The position numbers were made by a program, and so were the translations under genes. DNA of 64,000 nucleotides, taken from Georgenia satyanarayanai (GTDB lineage: Bacteria > Actinomycetota > Actinomycetes > Actinomycetales > Actinomycetaceae). Shown here piece after piece: positions 17,479 through 29,758 of the stretch (position 1 is its first letter; each line of letters opens with the position of its first letter). The stretch lies in assembly GCF_900116375.1 (NCBI RefSeq), contig NZ_UETB01000014.1, positions 34,870 to 98,869 on the forward strand. The letters run 5' to 3'. Below the pieces are notes generated by a model. It saw only the letters and a program-made list of their open reading frames with translations. It searched no databases and was not told where the DNA came from.

Positions 17479-17744
17479 GAGACGTGGTCCAGCGGCGAGT
17501 GGTCCATGCCCATGCGGCGGTGCCACTCGTGGAAGCGGTCGTACATCAGGGGGAGCAGCTCCACCGTGTAGTAGCTGGCCGGGTTGGGGACGCCGAGCAT
17601 GTCGGAGAGCACGATCATCATGAAGAGGTCGTCCTCGTCGCGCTGCGCCCGGGCGAAGGTGCGGCGGTAGGGGGCGACGTAGAACTCGCGCAGTCCCGCG
17701 GCGAGCCGTGCCGCGCGGCTGCGGTCGCCGCCCCCTCCGCTCAT
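17469..17744 (-). CDS. Cory-CC-star protein
   Basis: 91 residues whose last two are Cys-Cys directly before the stop (DHVSCC*), the feature that names the family. The core reads [20 protein letters not shown] followed by [20 protein letters not shown], also as expected. Its ATG overlaps the cstA stop (ATGA) and its end overlaps the ATPase start, so all three are translationally coupled. CstA-type transporters elsewhere are paired with a small YbdD/YjiX protein, and this protein occupies that position. The exact biochemical role is not established; the C-terminal dicysteine could bind metal or form a disulfide. Confidence 0.85.
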   Translation of the reverse strand: MSGGGGDRSRAARLAAGLREFYVAPYRRTFARAQRDEDDLFMMIVLSDMLGVPNPASYYTVELLPLMYDRFHEWHRRMGMDHSPLDHVSCC

Positions 17745-19438
17745 CGCTCGACGGCCGGCTCGGCGTCGACCGGGTCCTCCTCGTCGGCCGGCTCCCTGCG
17801 GGCCCTGGCCATCGAGCCGACGGCCTCGACGATCACCCACAGCGCGGCGACGAGGATGACGACGTCGAGACCGAGCAGCAGCCAGTCCCCGTCGGAGTAG
17901 AACTGGCCGACCTGGACGATCGCGGCGGCCACCGACATGGAGAAGACGAACACGAGCGGGACCAGCGCAGGCAGCGGGCTGCGCCGCTTGCGCATGAGCA
18001 TGACCGCGACGATCGACAGCGTCAGGCCCGCCAGGATCTGGTTGGTGGTGCCGAACAACGGCCAGATGCGCATGCCGCCCGCGCCGTCGGTGCTGATGCT
18101 GAAGGACAGCCCCAGGCCGAAGGCGAGCACGATGACCGTCGCGAGGACGGTGCCGATCCGCTTGCCGGCGAGGCCGACGGCCTCCTGGACGACGTAGCGC
18201 TGCAGGCGCACACCGGTGTCCATGGTGGTGGCGGCGAACAGCACGGCCATCGTCGCCAGGATGGTGGCGCTGAGCGACGCCGGGATGCCCAGGCCCGCGT
18301 TGACGATGGCCCCACCGCCCTCGACGAACGCGGCGACCCCACCCTGGTTGAAGGCCGAGTAGACGGCCTCCCAGTCCGCGAGCGTCCGGTAGCCCGCGGT
18401 GGCGGCGATGATCGAGCCGAGCGCGAGCAGGCCCTCCCCGACCGCACCGAAGTAGCCGACGAACCGTGCGTCGGTCTCCTTGTCGAGCTGCTTGGCGCTG
18501 GTGCCGGAGGAGACGATGCCGTGGAAGCCGGAGATGGCACCGCAGGCGATGGTGACGAAGAGCAGCGGCACGAGGCTCGGGGTGCCCTCGGGGACGTTGG
18601 AGTTCATCGCGGGGGCGACGATCTCCGGTGAGGCGATGAGCACCGAGACGTAGAGGATTCCCAGCCCGATGAACAGCTGCAGGCCGTTGATGTAGTCCCG
18701 CGGCTGGAGCAGCATCCACACGGGCAGCATGGAGGCGACGCCGGCGTACAGGAACAGCACGAGCACCCAGAAGGCCTCTGCCGACAGCCCCATGACGGTC
18801 TCGGGCAGGACGACCGGGGCGTTGTCGCCCAGGATGATGAGGGAGTACAGCGCGACGACGCCGATGACCGAGACGGCGACGAGGTTGAGCTTCCACCGGT
18901 AGATCGCCTGGCCGATGAGCAACGCGACGAGGATCGCGCCCCAGACCGGGATGACCGCCGTGGGGGTGTTGACGAGCAGCCCGCCGATGACGACGGCGAA
19001 GGCCGTGTTGACCATGAGCAGCAGCAGGAAGATGACGACGAGGAACAGGTTGCGTCCGCGTGCCCCGATGTAGCGGCCGGACAGGGTCCCGATGGACTGG
19101 CCCCTGTTGCGGATCGAGGCCCACAGGGCGCCCAGGTCGTGCATGCCCGCGAAGAACACCGTGCCGAGGGTGACCCAGAGGAAGGCCGGCAGCCAGCCCC
19201 AGATGACGGCCACGGCCGGACCGACGATCGGCGCGGCACCGGCGACCGAGGTGAAGTGGTGGCCCCACAGGACGTACTTGTTCGTCGGGACGAAGTCGAC
19301 ACCGTCCTGGAACTCGTGGGCCGGTGTGCGGAGGCGGGCGTTGAGCCGGTAGACGCGGCTGCCGAGGTACCTGGAGTAGAGGAAGTAGCCGGCGAGCAGC
19401 ATCGCGATGCCGATCGCGGCGAGAAGCAGTGAGTTCAC
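17741..19438 (-). CDS. cstA: Carbon starvation protein CstA-family transporter
   Basis: 565 residues from a GTG at 19438 with GGAG 4-7 bases upstream. Conserved CstA phrases include [60 protein letters not shown] and [20 protein letters not shown]. About 16 helices are evident. E. coli CstA/BtsT import pyruvate or peptides under carbon limitation, and pyruvate uptake is a reasonable guess here. It leads a three-gene unit with Cory-CC-star and the ArsA-type ATPase. The C-terminus is acidic ([15 protein letters not shown]). Confidence 0.93.
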   Translation of the reverse strand: MNSLLLAAIGIAMLLAGYFLYSRYLGSRVYRLNARLRTPAHEFQDGVDFVPTNKYVLWGHHFTSVAGAAPIVGPAVAVIWGWLPAFLWVTLGTVFFAGMHDLGALWASIRNRGQSIGTLSGRYIGARGRNLFLVVIFLLLLMVNTAFAVVIGGLLVNTPTAVIPVWGAILVALLIGQAIYRWKLNLVAVSVIGVVALYSLIILGDNAPVVLPETVMGLSAEAFWVLVLFLYAGVASMLPVWMLLQPRDYINGLQLFIGLGILYVSVLIASPEIVAPAMNSNVPEGTPSLVPLLFVTIACGAISGFHGIVSSGTSAKQLDKETDARFVGYFGAVGEGLLALGSIIAATAGYRTLADWEAVYSAFNQGGVAAFVEGGGAIVNAGLGIPASLSATILATMAVLFAATTMDTGVRLQRYVVQEAVGLAGKRIGTVLATVIVLAFGLGLSFSISTDGAGGMRIWPLFGTTNQILAGLTLSIVAVMLMRKRRSPLPALVPLVFVFSMSVAAAIVQVGQFYSDGDWLLLGLDVVILVAALWVIVEAVGSMARARREPADEEDPVDAEPAVER

Positions 19439-19557
19439 GTCACTCCGATCTTCGTCGTTGACGACCGGTCGGGCCTGCGGGTTCCCCGCCGCCGGCCGTG
19501 ATCCAGCTCACCATAGCGGCTGGCGTCGGGCCGGCGGAGCCCACGGGCAGCGTGGCG

Positions 19558-21291
19558 TCAGGTGCGCCGACGCCGGCGTGGGCGGCGGGCCGCGGGTGCG
19601 GTGTCGTCGTCCGTGAGGAGGCCGCCGTCCTCCTGCAGCGTCTGCGCGACGTGGGCGGTGAACTGCTCACGTCGGAGGCGCAGCTCCGCCTGCAGGGTCT
19701 TGTGCCGCTCGTGCCGGAACTGCCGGACCAGGGCGAAGCACATGACGATCATGACGACGCTGAAGGGCAGCGCGATCGAGATGGCGACACCGCGCAGGGC
19801 GGTCAGCCCGCCGGCGAGCACGAGCGCCACCGCCACCGCGCCCTCGAGCACGGCCCACAGCACGCGGCTCCACACCGGCGGGTCGACGTCGCCTCCCGAG
19901 GCGAGCATGTCGACGACGAGGGACCCGGAGTCGGAGGAGGTGACGAAGAAGAGGATGACGATGAGGATCGCCACGCCGATGACGAGACCGGCCGCGGGCA
20001 GGTTCTCGAGGAGGACGAACAGCGTGTTCGTCTCGTCCACCGTGGCGTTGCCCTCGGCGTCGGTCCCCACCAGCCCGCCGCTGCCGAACAGCTCGCGGTA
20101 CAGGCCGCTGCCGCCGAGCACGGTGAACCAGATGAAGCTGAAGATCGTCGGGATGAGGAGGACGCCGAGGACGAACTCCCGGACGGTGCGGCCCTTGGAG
20201 ATCCGCGCGATGAACACACCGACGAAGGGCGCCCAGGAGATCCACCAGCCCCAGTAGAAGGCCGTCCACCAGCCCTGCCACTCGATCCCCTGCTCCCCGG
20301 CAAGGGCGGAGGTGCGGAAGCTCAGCGCGATGAGGTTCTGGAAGTAGGCGCCCGAGGCCTGGATGAGCTCGCGGAGCAGGAACATCGTCGGGCCGGCGAT
20401 CGCGATGAAGAGCATGAGGGCGACCGCCATCGACATGTTGATGTTCGAGAGCCACTTGATCCCCTTCGACACCCCGCTGACGACGGAGAAGAGGGCGAGA
20501 CCGGTGACGATGCCGATGATGATGACGAGGACCATGTTGCTCGGCGTGGAGATGATGTCGAGGAACGCCAGGCCGCCCGCGATCTGCGTGACGCCCAGCC
20601 CGAGCGAGGTCGCGATGCCGAAGACGGTGCCGACGACGGCGATGACGTCGACGACGTCGCCGAGCCACCCCTTGGCCGCCTTCCCGAGCACCGGCTCCAC
20701 CGTCCACCGGATGGAGATCGGCCGGTTGCGGACGTGGACGGCGTAGGCGATCGCGAGGCCGACGACGACGTAGATCGCCCACGGGTGCAGGCCCCAGTGG
20801 AGGAAGGTGATGACGAGGGAGTCCTGCGCCCCTGCCTCGTCGCCCGCGACGATCCGGGAGGCGCGGTTGGGGATGCCGGCGAAGTGGTGGAGCGGCTCGG
20901 CGACCCCCCAGAACACCAGGCCGATGCCCATGCCGGCCCCGAACAGCATGGTGAGCCAGGAGCCGAGGCCGAACTCGGGCCCCTCGTCGTCGTTGCTCAG
21001 CGTGATGTCCCCGAAGTGGCTCAGGCCCATCCACACGGCGAAGACCACGAAGGCGGAGATGAGAGCGGTGTAGTACCACCCGAAGTAGCTGACGATGCCG
21101 TTCTGGACCGTCCCGATGGCGTCACCGACGGTGTCGCCGCCGATGATCGCGAGGGCGACGAAGGCGAGGATGAGGACGAGTGACGGCCAGAACACCTGCG
21201 GGTGGATCGACTGGTACCAGCGCTCCCCGGCGGGGGAGGTCCCCGCCGGCTCGGTGTCGGTGCTTCTCGCTGTCTCCGGTGACGTCCCCAC
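19558..21291 (-). CDS. BCCT-family betaine/choline/carnitine transporter
   Basis: 577 residues from a GTG at 21291 with AAGGAGG 6 bases upstream. The Na+/substrate helix GAGMGIGLVFWGVAEPL (family GxGxGxxxW box) and the signature YWGWWISWAPFVGVFIARIS are present. Twelve helices are expected. A long, Arg-rich C-terminal tail (RQFRHERHKTLQAELRLRRE and onward) resembles the osmosensing tail of BetP-type carriers. The probable function is Na+-coupled uptake of a compatible solute. It is a single gene, upstream of and on the same strand as cstA with a gap of about 120 bases. Confidence 0.92.
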   Translation of the reverse strand: MGTSPETARSTDTEPAGTSPAGERWYQSIHPQVFWPSLVLILAFVALAIIGGDTVGDAIGTVQNGIVSYFGWYYTALISAFVVFAVWMGLSHFGDITLSNDDEGPEFGLGSWLTMLFGAGMGIGLVFWGVAEPLHHFAGIPNRASRIVAGDEAGAQDSLVITFLHWGLHPWAIYVVVGLAIAYAVHVRNRPISIRWTVEPVLGKAAKGWLGDVVDVIAVVGTVFGIATSLGLGVTQIAGGLAFLDIISTPSNMVLVIIIGIVTGLALFSVVSGVSKGIKWLSNINMSMAVALMLFIAIAGPTMFLLRELIQASGAYFQNLIALSFRTSALAGEQGIEWQGWWTAFYWGWWISWAPFVGVFIARISKGRTVREFVLGVLLIPTIFSFIWFTVLGGSGLYRELFGSGGLVGTDAEGNATVDETNTLFVLLENLPAAGLVIGVAILIVILFFVTSSDSGSLVVDMLASGGDVDPPVWSRVLWAVLEGAVAVALVLAGGLTALRGVAISIALPFSVVMIVMCFALVRQFRHERHKTLQAELRLRREQFTAHVAQTLQEDGGLLTDDDTAPAARRPRRRRRT

Positions 21292-21406
21292 GAGACCCTC
21301 CTTCGTCGTCGGCGTTCTGCCGTGACAGTACCCACGGGCGCCGGAGGTGGCACGAGGAGGGCGCCAGGCGCTCGCCGGCGGGCGTGGCAGGGAGGGCGGG
21401 AGCCGG

Positions 21407-22162
21407 TCAGCCGTTGAGGACGGGCGCGGGGACGTCGAGGAGGTCGAGGACGACGTCCGCGGCGAGTGCGGCGACGTCGTCGACGGCGAGACCGAAGTCG
21501 TCACCGGCGGTGGGCCCGCACAGGTCGGACACGCCCCGCACCGCGAGGTAGGGGATGCCGAAGGAGTAGCAGACCTGGGCGATGGCGCAGGTCTCCATGT
21601 CCGCGGTGAGGGCTCGCGGGAAGGTGGCCCGGTGCGCCTCGACGGTGCGGCCGTCCACGAAGGAGTCGCCCGAGATCATCGCGCCGACGAGCACGCCGGG
21701 CCGGTTCCGTGCGCGGTCGACGAGGGTGTCGACGGCCGGGTAGGTGGCGGGCATGCCCGGCATCTGGCCCAGGGCGTAGCCGAAGGCGGTCGCGTCGGCC
21801 CCGGCGTAGGAGTGCTCGTCGCCGACGACGACGTCACCCACGCGCACACCGTCGGCGAGCCCGCCGGCCGAGCCGGTCGACACGACGAGCGGGGTGCGCA
21901 CGGCGTGGACGGCCAGGGCAGTGGCCGTGGCGGCGTTGACCCCGCCGATGCCCGAGCGGATGAGGAGCAGCTGCCGTCCACCGATCGTGGCGATGACCGA
22001 GCGGGCCATCCCGACGTGCCGCTGGTGGGCGAGGTGCTCCGCGCGCTGCTCGTAGGGCGCGATCTCCTCGTCCATGGCGGCGACGACGACGGCGTCGACG
22101 GTCGCGAGCGGGGCCGTCAAGGGGGCGCCGGGGGCGACCGGGACGCCGAAGAGCTCGCTCAT
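21407..22162 (-). CDS. mtnN: 5'-methylthioadenosine/S-adenosylhomocysteine nucleosidase
   Basis: 251 residues from the ATG at 22162, overlapping the luxS stop by 4 bases. The nucleoside phosphorylase fold is recognisable: [15 protein letters not shown] at the N-terminus, the [11 protein letters not shown] phosphate-loop region, [41 protein letters not shown] and [10 protein letters not shown] with the catalytic Asp. It cleaves S-adenosylhomocysteine to adenine and S-ribosylhomocysteine, the substrate of the adjacent LuxS. An N-terminal extension of about 20 residues is longer than in E. coli Pfs. Confidence 0.92.
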   Translation of the reverse strand: MSELFGVPVAPGAPLTAPLATVDAVVVAAMDEEIAPYEQRAEHLAHQRHVGMARSVIATIGGRQLLLIRSGIGGVNAATATALAVHAVRTPLVVSTGSAGGLADGVRVGDVVVGDEHSYAGADATAFGYALGQMPGMPATYPAVDTLVDRARNRPGVLVGAMISGDSFVDGRTVEAHRATFPRALTADMETCAIAQVCYSFGIPYLAVRGVSDLCGPTAGDDFGLAVDDVAALAADVVLDLLDVPAPVLNG

Positions 22163-22608
22163 GCCTGGACCTGCTCCCACTCGGCGCGCCGGTCGAGGAA
22201 GGTGCGGGCCGCCTCCTGCGCGCCGGTGAGGTCGTGGCTCGCACCCCAGCCGCACTGGACCTCGTTCGCGGCGGGCACCTCCTCCGCGCCGAGGACGTCA
22301 CTGAGGGTCGCCTCGAGCAGGGGAAGGAACGCGGGCAGGTCGGTCTCCAGCAGGAGCGCGTAGAAGCCGGTCTGGCAGCCCATCGGGGAGATGTCGACGA
22401 CGGCGTCGGTGTGGCTGCGCATGTGCTCGGCCATGAGGTGCTCGAGGGAGTGGACGACCGGCATCTCGAGGTGGTCGACGTTCGGCTGGCAGAAGCGGAC
22501 GTCGAACTTGGTGAGCGTGTCACCGCCCGGCAGGGTCTTGGCGTCCGCCACGCGCACGTAGGGCGCCTTCACGGCTCGGTGGTCGAGGTTGAAGCTCTCG
22601 ACGTTCAT
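22159..22608 (-). CDS. luxS: S-ribosylhomocysteine lyase LuxS
   Basis: 149 residues from the ATG at 22608 ([19 protein letters not shown]), preferred over ATGs at 22626 and 22629 because AGGAAG precedes it and the family starts here. The metal-binding [12 protein letters not shown] motif (HxxEH), [12 protein letters not shown] and the catalytic-Cys region [13 protein letters not shown] are intact. It converts S-ribosylhomocysteine to homocysteine plus DPD, the precursor of autoinducer-2. With mtnN it completes the two-step SAH recycling route, and AI-2 release is a likely by-product. Confidence 0.95.
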   Translation of the reverse strand: MNVESFNLDHRAVKAPYVRVADAKTLPGGDTLTKFDVRFCQPNVDHLEMPVVHSLEHLMAEHMRSHTDAVVDISPMGCQTGFYALLLETDLPAFLPLLEATLSDVLGAEEVPAANEVQCGWGASHDLTGAQEAARTFLDRRAEWEQVQA

Positions 22609-23056
22609 CTTCCTCACGCTTCCCATCATGGGCGATGGCTCAGACCCTGTCTCCGGCAGGTGCCTGTGGGTTTCGCCACCTGTCGGCACGCCGCCTGCTG
22701 CGTGAGGGTCTGTCCTCAGGTCTGTCCACCACCTGTGGACGACACGCCCGGAGCGGGTGTGGACCCAGGGGTGTCAGCGGGGATGTCGGTGGTCGGTGGG
22801 ATGCTGGCGACAGGGCCGGACGAGGCGGCATCGCGGGCTCCACAGGTCATCCCCAGGGAGAGGCGTCTCATGCACAGAATCCGCGGCAGGCTGTGGATGA
22901 CACGCCCAGAACGCGACTCGCCGACACAACACCTTGGGGTTGTTCCGAAGCCGGACCACTAGGTGTAGTGTCGTGCCCAGTCGTCCAGTGAACTACACGT
23001 CTGTCGTTCATCCGCCCTCACCGGTGGGGGAACCGCAACCGAGGGGAGATCCTCCG
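22609..23056. promoter_or_regulatory. 448-base divergent region luxS/nrdH with direct repeats and DnaA-box-like sites
   Basis: A 25-base imperfect direct repeat occurs at 22733-22757 and 22891-22915 (core CTGTGGAYGACACGCCC). Several TGTGGA/TCCACA sequences resembling actinobacterial DnaA boxes cluster here (22722-22730, 22733-22740, 22758-22766, 22891-22899). The AT-richer right end holds an inverted repeat ACAACACC-TTG-GGGTTGT near 22927-22944 and the NrdR-like box listed separately. On the luxS side a hairpin around AGGTGGCGAAACCCAC...CACCT may structure its leader; I could not match it to a known SAM/SAH riboswitch. Confidence 0.45.
22956..22971 (+). promoter_or_regulatory. NrdR-type box upstream of nrdHIEF
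   Basis: CCACTAGGTGTAGTGT at 22956-22971 is a near-palindrome matching the NrdR box pattern (ACACTAnATnTAGTGT and its reverse) found before ribonucleotide reductase genes. A poorer second copy may sit about 31 bases downstream (around 22987-23002), the usual paired spacing. It lies about 86 bases before the nrdH start and probably overlaps the promoter. NrdR itself is not in the window. Confidence 0.6.
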
Positions 23057-23302
23057 ATGAGCATCACCGTCTTCAGCAAGCCGTCCTGCGTGCAGTGCGA
23101 CGCCACGTACCGCGCGCTGAACAAGCAGGGGCTGGAGTACGAGGTCGTCGACATCTCCACCGACGCGGAGGCGCTCGAGACCGTCAAGGCGCTGGGCTAC
23201 CAGCAGGCCCCCGTGGTCTTCGCCGACGGTGACCACTGGTCGGGCTTCCGGCCCGACAAGATCAAGGCGCTGGCGGCGCAGGCCGCCTCCGTCGCGGTCT
23301 GA
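23057..23302 (+). CDS. nrdH: NrdH-redoxin (glutaredoxin-like electron donor)
   Basis: 81 residues. The CVQC redox motif (residues about 11-14) lies in [20 protein letters not shown], followed by the thioredoxin-fold strand [14 protein letters not shown] and [20 protein letters not shown]. The WSGFRPDKI phrase is diagnostic of NrdH. It reduces NrdE. GGGGAGA lies 9 bases ahead of the ATG. First gene of nrdHIEF. Confidence 0.95.
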   Translation: MSITVFSKPSCVQCDATYRALNKQGLEYEVVDISTDAEALETVKALGYQQAPVVFADGDHWSGFRPDKIKALAAQAASVAV

Positions 23303-23316
23303 CCACACACTTCGGT

Positions 23317-23341
23317 CGGGTCGCCCTCACCCGGCGACCCG
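23317..23341 (+). terminator. Intercistronic hairpin between nrdH and nrdI
   Basis: The perfect inverted repeat CGGGTCGCC / GGCGACCCG encloses a 7-base loop in the 95-base gap after nrdH. No T-run follows, so it is more likely an attenuator or mRNA-stabilising element setting the nrdH:nrdIEF ratio than a full terminator. Confidence 0.5.
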
Positions 23342-23783
23342 GCCGAGACCATCAGGGCTCCGGCCCGGTGCACGCAACAGACTCTCGAGGGGGTGACATG
23401 GGGAACCTTGTCTACTTCTCGTCGGCTTCCCAGAACACGCACCGCTTCGTCGAGCGGCTGGGCCTCGAGGCGCACCGCATCCCGTTGCGGCCGACGGAGC
23501 CCTTCCTCACCGTGGATGAGGAGTACGTGCTCATCGTGCCGACCTACGGGGGCGGCAACCAGCGCGGGGCAGTGCCCCGGCAGGTCATCAAGTTCCTCAA
23601 CGACGAAGGTAACCGCGGGCTGTGTCGCGCGGTCATCGCGGCGGGGAACACGAACTTCGGCACCGCCTACTGCATCGCCGGTGACATCGTCGCCGCGAAG
23701 CTCGGGGTGCCCTACCTGTACAGGTTCGAACTACTCGGAACAGCAGAGGACGTCTCGCGCGTCCATGAGGGATTGGGACAGTT

Positions 23784-26952
<3,169 letters not shown>

Positions 26953-26975
26953 GCCCAGCCCGTCCGCCGCGCTGA

Positions 26976-27007
26976 GAGCCGGACCGCTCACCCGAGCGGT
27001 CCGGCTC
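26976..27007 (+). terminator. Terminator of nrdHIEF
   Basis: The perfect 13-bp inverted repeat GAGCCGGACCGCT / AGCGGTCCGGCTC has a 6-base loop and begins 24 bases after the nrdF stop. Confidence 0.88.
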
Positions 27008-27095
27008 CTCGCGTCCCCGGCCCGGGACCTTCGACCGTGATCGTGCCCGTCCGCCTGCGGAAGAGTGGGGAGCACACCGAACATCGGAGGATCCC

Positions 27096-27935
27096 GTGGC
27101 ACGCACCTACGTCATCACCGGCGCCGGCTCAGGGATCGGCGCCGCCGCGGCCCGCCTCCTGCGTGAGGCAGGGGCAACCGTCGTCGGGGTCGACCTGCGC
27201 GGCTCCGACATCACCGCGGACCTCTCCACGCCCGCCGGGCGCGAGCAGGCGGTCGCCGCGGTCCTCGAGGCCACCGGCGGGACCGTCGACGCCGTCATCG
27301 CCTCGGCCGGGGTCTCCCTGCCCACCGCGCTCACCGTGTCGGTCAACTACTACGGCGTCGTCGAGCTCCTCACCGCGCTGCAGCCGGCACTGGCGAGGTC
27401 CGACGCCCCGCGCGCCGTCGTCGTGAGCTCGATGTCCTCGCTGCAGCCGAACCATCCGCCTCTCGTCGAGGCGCTGCTCGGCGCGGACGAGGCCGCAGCC
27501 CTGGAGGTTGCCGAGCAGCTCGCTGCTGACCCGCAGACCGGCAACCTCATCTACGCCTCGACCAAGCGGGCGGTCTCCCGCTGGGTCCGCGCCCGGTCGA
27601 TCACCGCCGAGTGGGCGGGCGCGGGGATCCCGCTCAACGCCGTCGCCCCGGGCATCGTCACGACGCCGATGACCGAGCAGCTCCTTGCCTCGCCCGAGTC
27701 CACCGCGTTCGTCGACGCCGTCGTGCCGATGCCGCTGAACTACCACCAGCCGCCGGAGTCCATCGCCAACCTGTGCCTCTGGCTGACGTCGGTGGAGAAC
27801 ACCCACTGCGCGGGGCAGACCATCTACTGCGACGGGGGCAGCGACGTCGTGCTCCGCGGGGAGGACGCCTGGAGCTGGGCCGACGCGGCGGTCGGGGAGT
27901 ACTTCGGGCAGCTCATGGCCGGCGCCGAGAAGTAG
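27096..27935 (+). CDS. Short-chain dehydrogenase/reductase
   Basis: 279 residues from a GTG at 27096 with CGGAGGA upstream. The NAD(P) glycine motif TGAGSGIG is at residues about 8-15. ASAG-type (VIASAGVSLP) and the catalytic YASTKRAVSRWVR (Tyr-x-x-x-Lys) follow, then APGIVTTPM and a C-terminal GQTIYCDGGSD. The short VDLRGSDITADLST segment replacing the usual longer second strand is typical of 3-alpha-hydroxysteroid-dehydrogenase-like SDRs. The substrate is unknown. It is monocistronic or co-read with the gene at 27971 (35-base gap). Confidence 0.85.
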   Translation: MARTYVITGAGSGIGAAAARLLREAGATVVGVDLRGSDITADLSTPAGREQAVAAVLEATGGTVDAVIASAGVSLPTALTVSVNYYGVVELLTALQPALARSDAPRAVVVSSMSSLQPNHPPLVEALLGADEAAALEVAEQLAADPQTGNLIYASTKRAVSRWVRARSITAEWAGAGIPLNAVAPGIVTTPMTEQLLASPESTAFVDAVVPMPLNYHQPPESIANLCLWLTSVENTHCAGQTIYCDGGSDVVLRGEDAWSWADAAVGEYFGQLMAGAEK

Positions 27936-27970
27936 TCCGTCGGGGCGGCCCCGCGCGTAGCATTCCGCGC

Positions 27971-28549
27971 GTGCTGCGCCACGACGACCCGCTTCCCCAC
28001 CGCCCCCGGCGGGTGCTGGTGGCGGGCGTGTCGGGCGCCGGGAAGACGACGCTCGCGCGGCGGGTCGCCGCCGTCACCGGCGGCCCCCACACGGAGATCG
28101 ACGCCCTGTTCCACGGTCCCGGCTGGGTCCCGCGGACCGAGTTCCTCGACGACGTCCGCGCGCTCGTCGCGCGGGACGCCTGGACGACCGAGTGGCAGTA
28201 CACCGGCGCCAGGCCGCTCCTCGCCGAGCGCGCCGACCTCCTCGTGTGGCTCGACCTGGCCTTCGCCACCGTCACACTGCCGCGGCTGCTGCGCCGGACG
28301 GTCGGGCGGCGACTGCGCCGGCAGGAGCTGTGGAACGGCAACGTGGAGCCACCGCTGTGGACGGTGCTCACCGACCGCGAGCACGTCGTGCGCTGGGCCG
28401 TGCACACCCGCGGCAAGCTCCGCGTCCGGGTGCCGCTGCTTGAGGAGCACGAGCCCCACCTCGTCGTCGTCCGACTCCGCTCGCCGCGGGAGGTGAAGCG
28501 CTGGGTGGAGGGAGCGCTCCGAGCAGCGGTCGCGGCCTCGTCCGGGTGA
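27971..28549 (+). CDS. Small P-loop kinase, adenylate-kinase/FlaR (topology modulation)-like
   Basis: 192 residues from a GTG at 27971. Walker A is VAGVSGAGKTTLARR (about residues 16-30). The next elements are typical of FlaR-like P-loop NTPases: TEIDALFHGPGWVPRTEFLDD, WTTEWQYTGARPLLAERADL, VWLDLAFATVTLPRLLRRTV and RRLRRQELWNGNVEP. These proteins are annotated as adenylate kinases or DNA topology modulation proteins, but a proven substrate is lacking. A nucleotide or small-molecule kinase role is inferred. Confidence 0.75.
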   Translation: MLRHDDPLPHRPRRVLVAGVSGAGKTTLARRVAAVTGGPHTEIDALFHGPGWVPRTEFLDDVRALVARDAWTTEWQYTGARPLLAERADLLVWLDLAFATVTLPRLLRRTVGRRLRRQELWNGNVEPPLWTVLTDREHVVRWAVHTRGKLRVRVPLLEEHEPHLVVVRLRSPREVKRWVEGALRAAVAASSG

Positions 28550-28739
28550 TCCCCGCGGGGACGTGAGCGACCTCGATGCGCGGAATCCCGTCCTCAGGGG
28601 TTTCTACCGACGCGAAGGTGCCGCCACCGGTGCGAGCCTGAGGAGGTCTCAGGAACCGGCGGCGAGCGGACTGGTTCACGGAGCTCCGGGACGGATCGAC
28701 GTCGACCTGGCGAGCTGCGACGGCGGAGAGGAGCAATCG

Positions 28740-29174
28740 ATGCGTACCCATGAGCAGGGTGGCCGGACTGACATGGCCGCGACGATCCAGCGGATCGAGA
28801 ACGCTGCCATCGCCGTCGCGATCCTTCTCGCGATGGTGGCCTTCGGGCGGCCGTGGTGGCTGCTCCTCGCCGCCTTCCTGCTCTTCGACCTCTCTGCGGT
28901 CGGGTACCTCCGCGGCCCGCGTGCCGGTGCCGCCTCGTACAACGCGGTCCACAGCTACACCGGTCCGGCGGCGGTGTCGGCGCTGTCCCTCGCTCTGCTC
29001 GTCGCGGACCACCAGGTGGTCTGGCTCTTCCTCCTCGCCGCGTGCTGGGCCTTCCACGTCGCGGTCGATCGAGCGCTCGGCTACGGACTCAAGCTCGACG
29101 AGGGCTTCACCCACACGCATCTCGGCCGGATCGGGCAGCGACCCCCCAGCGAGGCGGAGCGAGGTCGCTCATGA
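28740..29174 (+). CDS. DUF4260-family small membrane protein
   Basis: 144 residues from the ATG at 28740 with GGAGAGGAG upstream. Four hydrophobic helices are evident. The family phrases SAVGYLRGPRAGAASYNAVH and AFHVAVDRALGYGLKLDEGF followed by THTHLGRIG are conserved in DUF4260. No function is known; the conserved His/Asp pattern in the C-terminal loop may bind a cofactor or metal. The stop overlaps the next start as ATGA. Confidence 0.8.
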   Translation: MRTHEQGGRTDMAATIQRIENAAIAVAILLAMVAFGRPWWLLLAAFLLFDLSAVGYLRGPRAGAASYNAVHSYTGPAAVSALSLALLVADHQVVWLFLLAACWAFHVAVDRALGYGLKLDEGFTHTHLGRIGQRPPSEAERGRS

Positions 29175-29689
29175 AACCGGTGGATCAGGAGTTCCTGCTG
29201 AGCCTGGCCGGTGTGTCCGCCACGCTCCTGGGAACCTTCATCGTCGGGGTGTTCTTCTACATCGACTCCAGCGCACATCGCCGGGTGACCGGATCTCGCG
29301 CGACGGACGTGTACCTCCGGTCCGGCACGCGATGGGTCTTCACCGCCTACTCGATCCCGCTGTTCGTCCCGCTCTTCCTGGCGGCGACGGACCGGCTGTG
29401 GGGCGCAGTCTCGTTCGCCGCCCTCGGCACGGTCCTCATCGTGATGACCGTCGAGACGGGACTCCGCACCCTCGCGGGTGGGAGGTCCGGCATGTCCCAC
29501 GCGTTCGTCATCAACGAGTGGGCGACGAGCGCAGCGGTCCTCGCGGCCATGATCCTGCCCTGGGCGCTCGGCGGGTGGATCCCGCGTCCCTCCGAGTTCG
29601 TCCCCTCGATGCTCCTCCTTCTCGCGTCCGGGTTCGCGAGCACAGCCGCACTGGTCATGGCTCAGTTCGACGCGAGCAGGGACGGGTGA
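29171..29689 (+). CDS. Integral membrane protein of unknown function
   Basis: 172 residues, translationally coupled to the DUF4260 gene. About five helices are evident: LAGVSATLLGTFIVGVFFYI near the N-terminus, then SIPLFVPLFLAATD, SFAALGTVLIVMTVETGLRT, SAAVLAAMILPWALGG and MLLLLASGFASTAALVMA. I recognise no family. The coupling suggests it works with the DUF4260 protein. Confidence 0.7.
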   Translation: MKPVDQEFLLSLAGVSATLLGTFIVGVFFYIDSSAHRRVTGSRATDVYLRSGTRWVFTAYSIPLFVPLFLAATDRLWGAVSFAALGTVLIVMTVETGLRTLAGGRSGMSHAFVINEWATSAAVLAAMILPWALGGWIPRPSEFVPSMLLLLASGFASTAALVMAQFDASRDG

Positions 29690-29758
29690 CCGCGACCCCG
29701 CGGCCCGGCGAGCAGCACAGCGGTCGAGAGCAGTGCCACAACAACGGAAGGTGTCACC

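Noticed and set aside
22609..22700. SAM/SAH riboswitch before luxS
   Set aside because: A hairpin is present, but the conserved cores of the SAM-I, SAM-IV and SAH classes are not.
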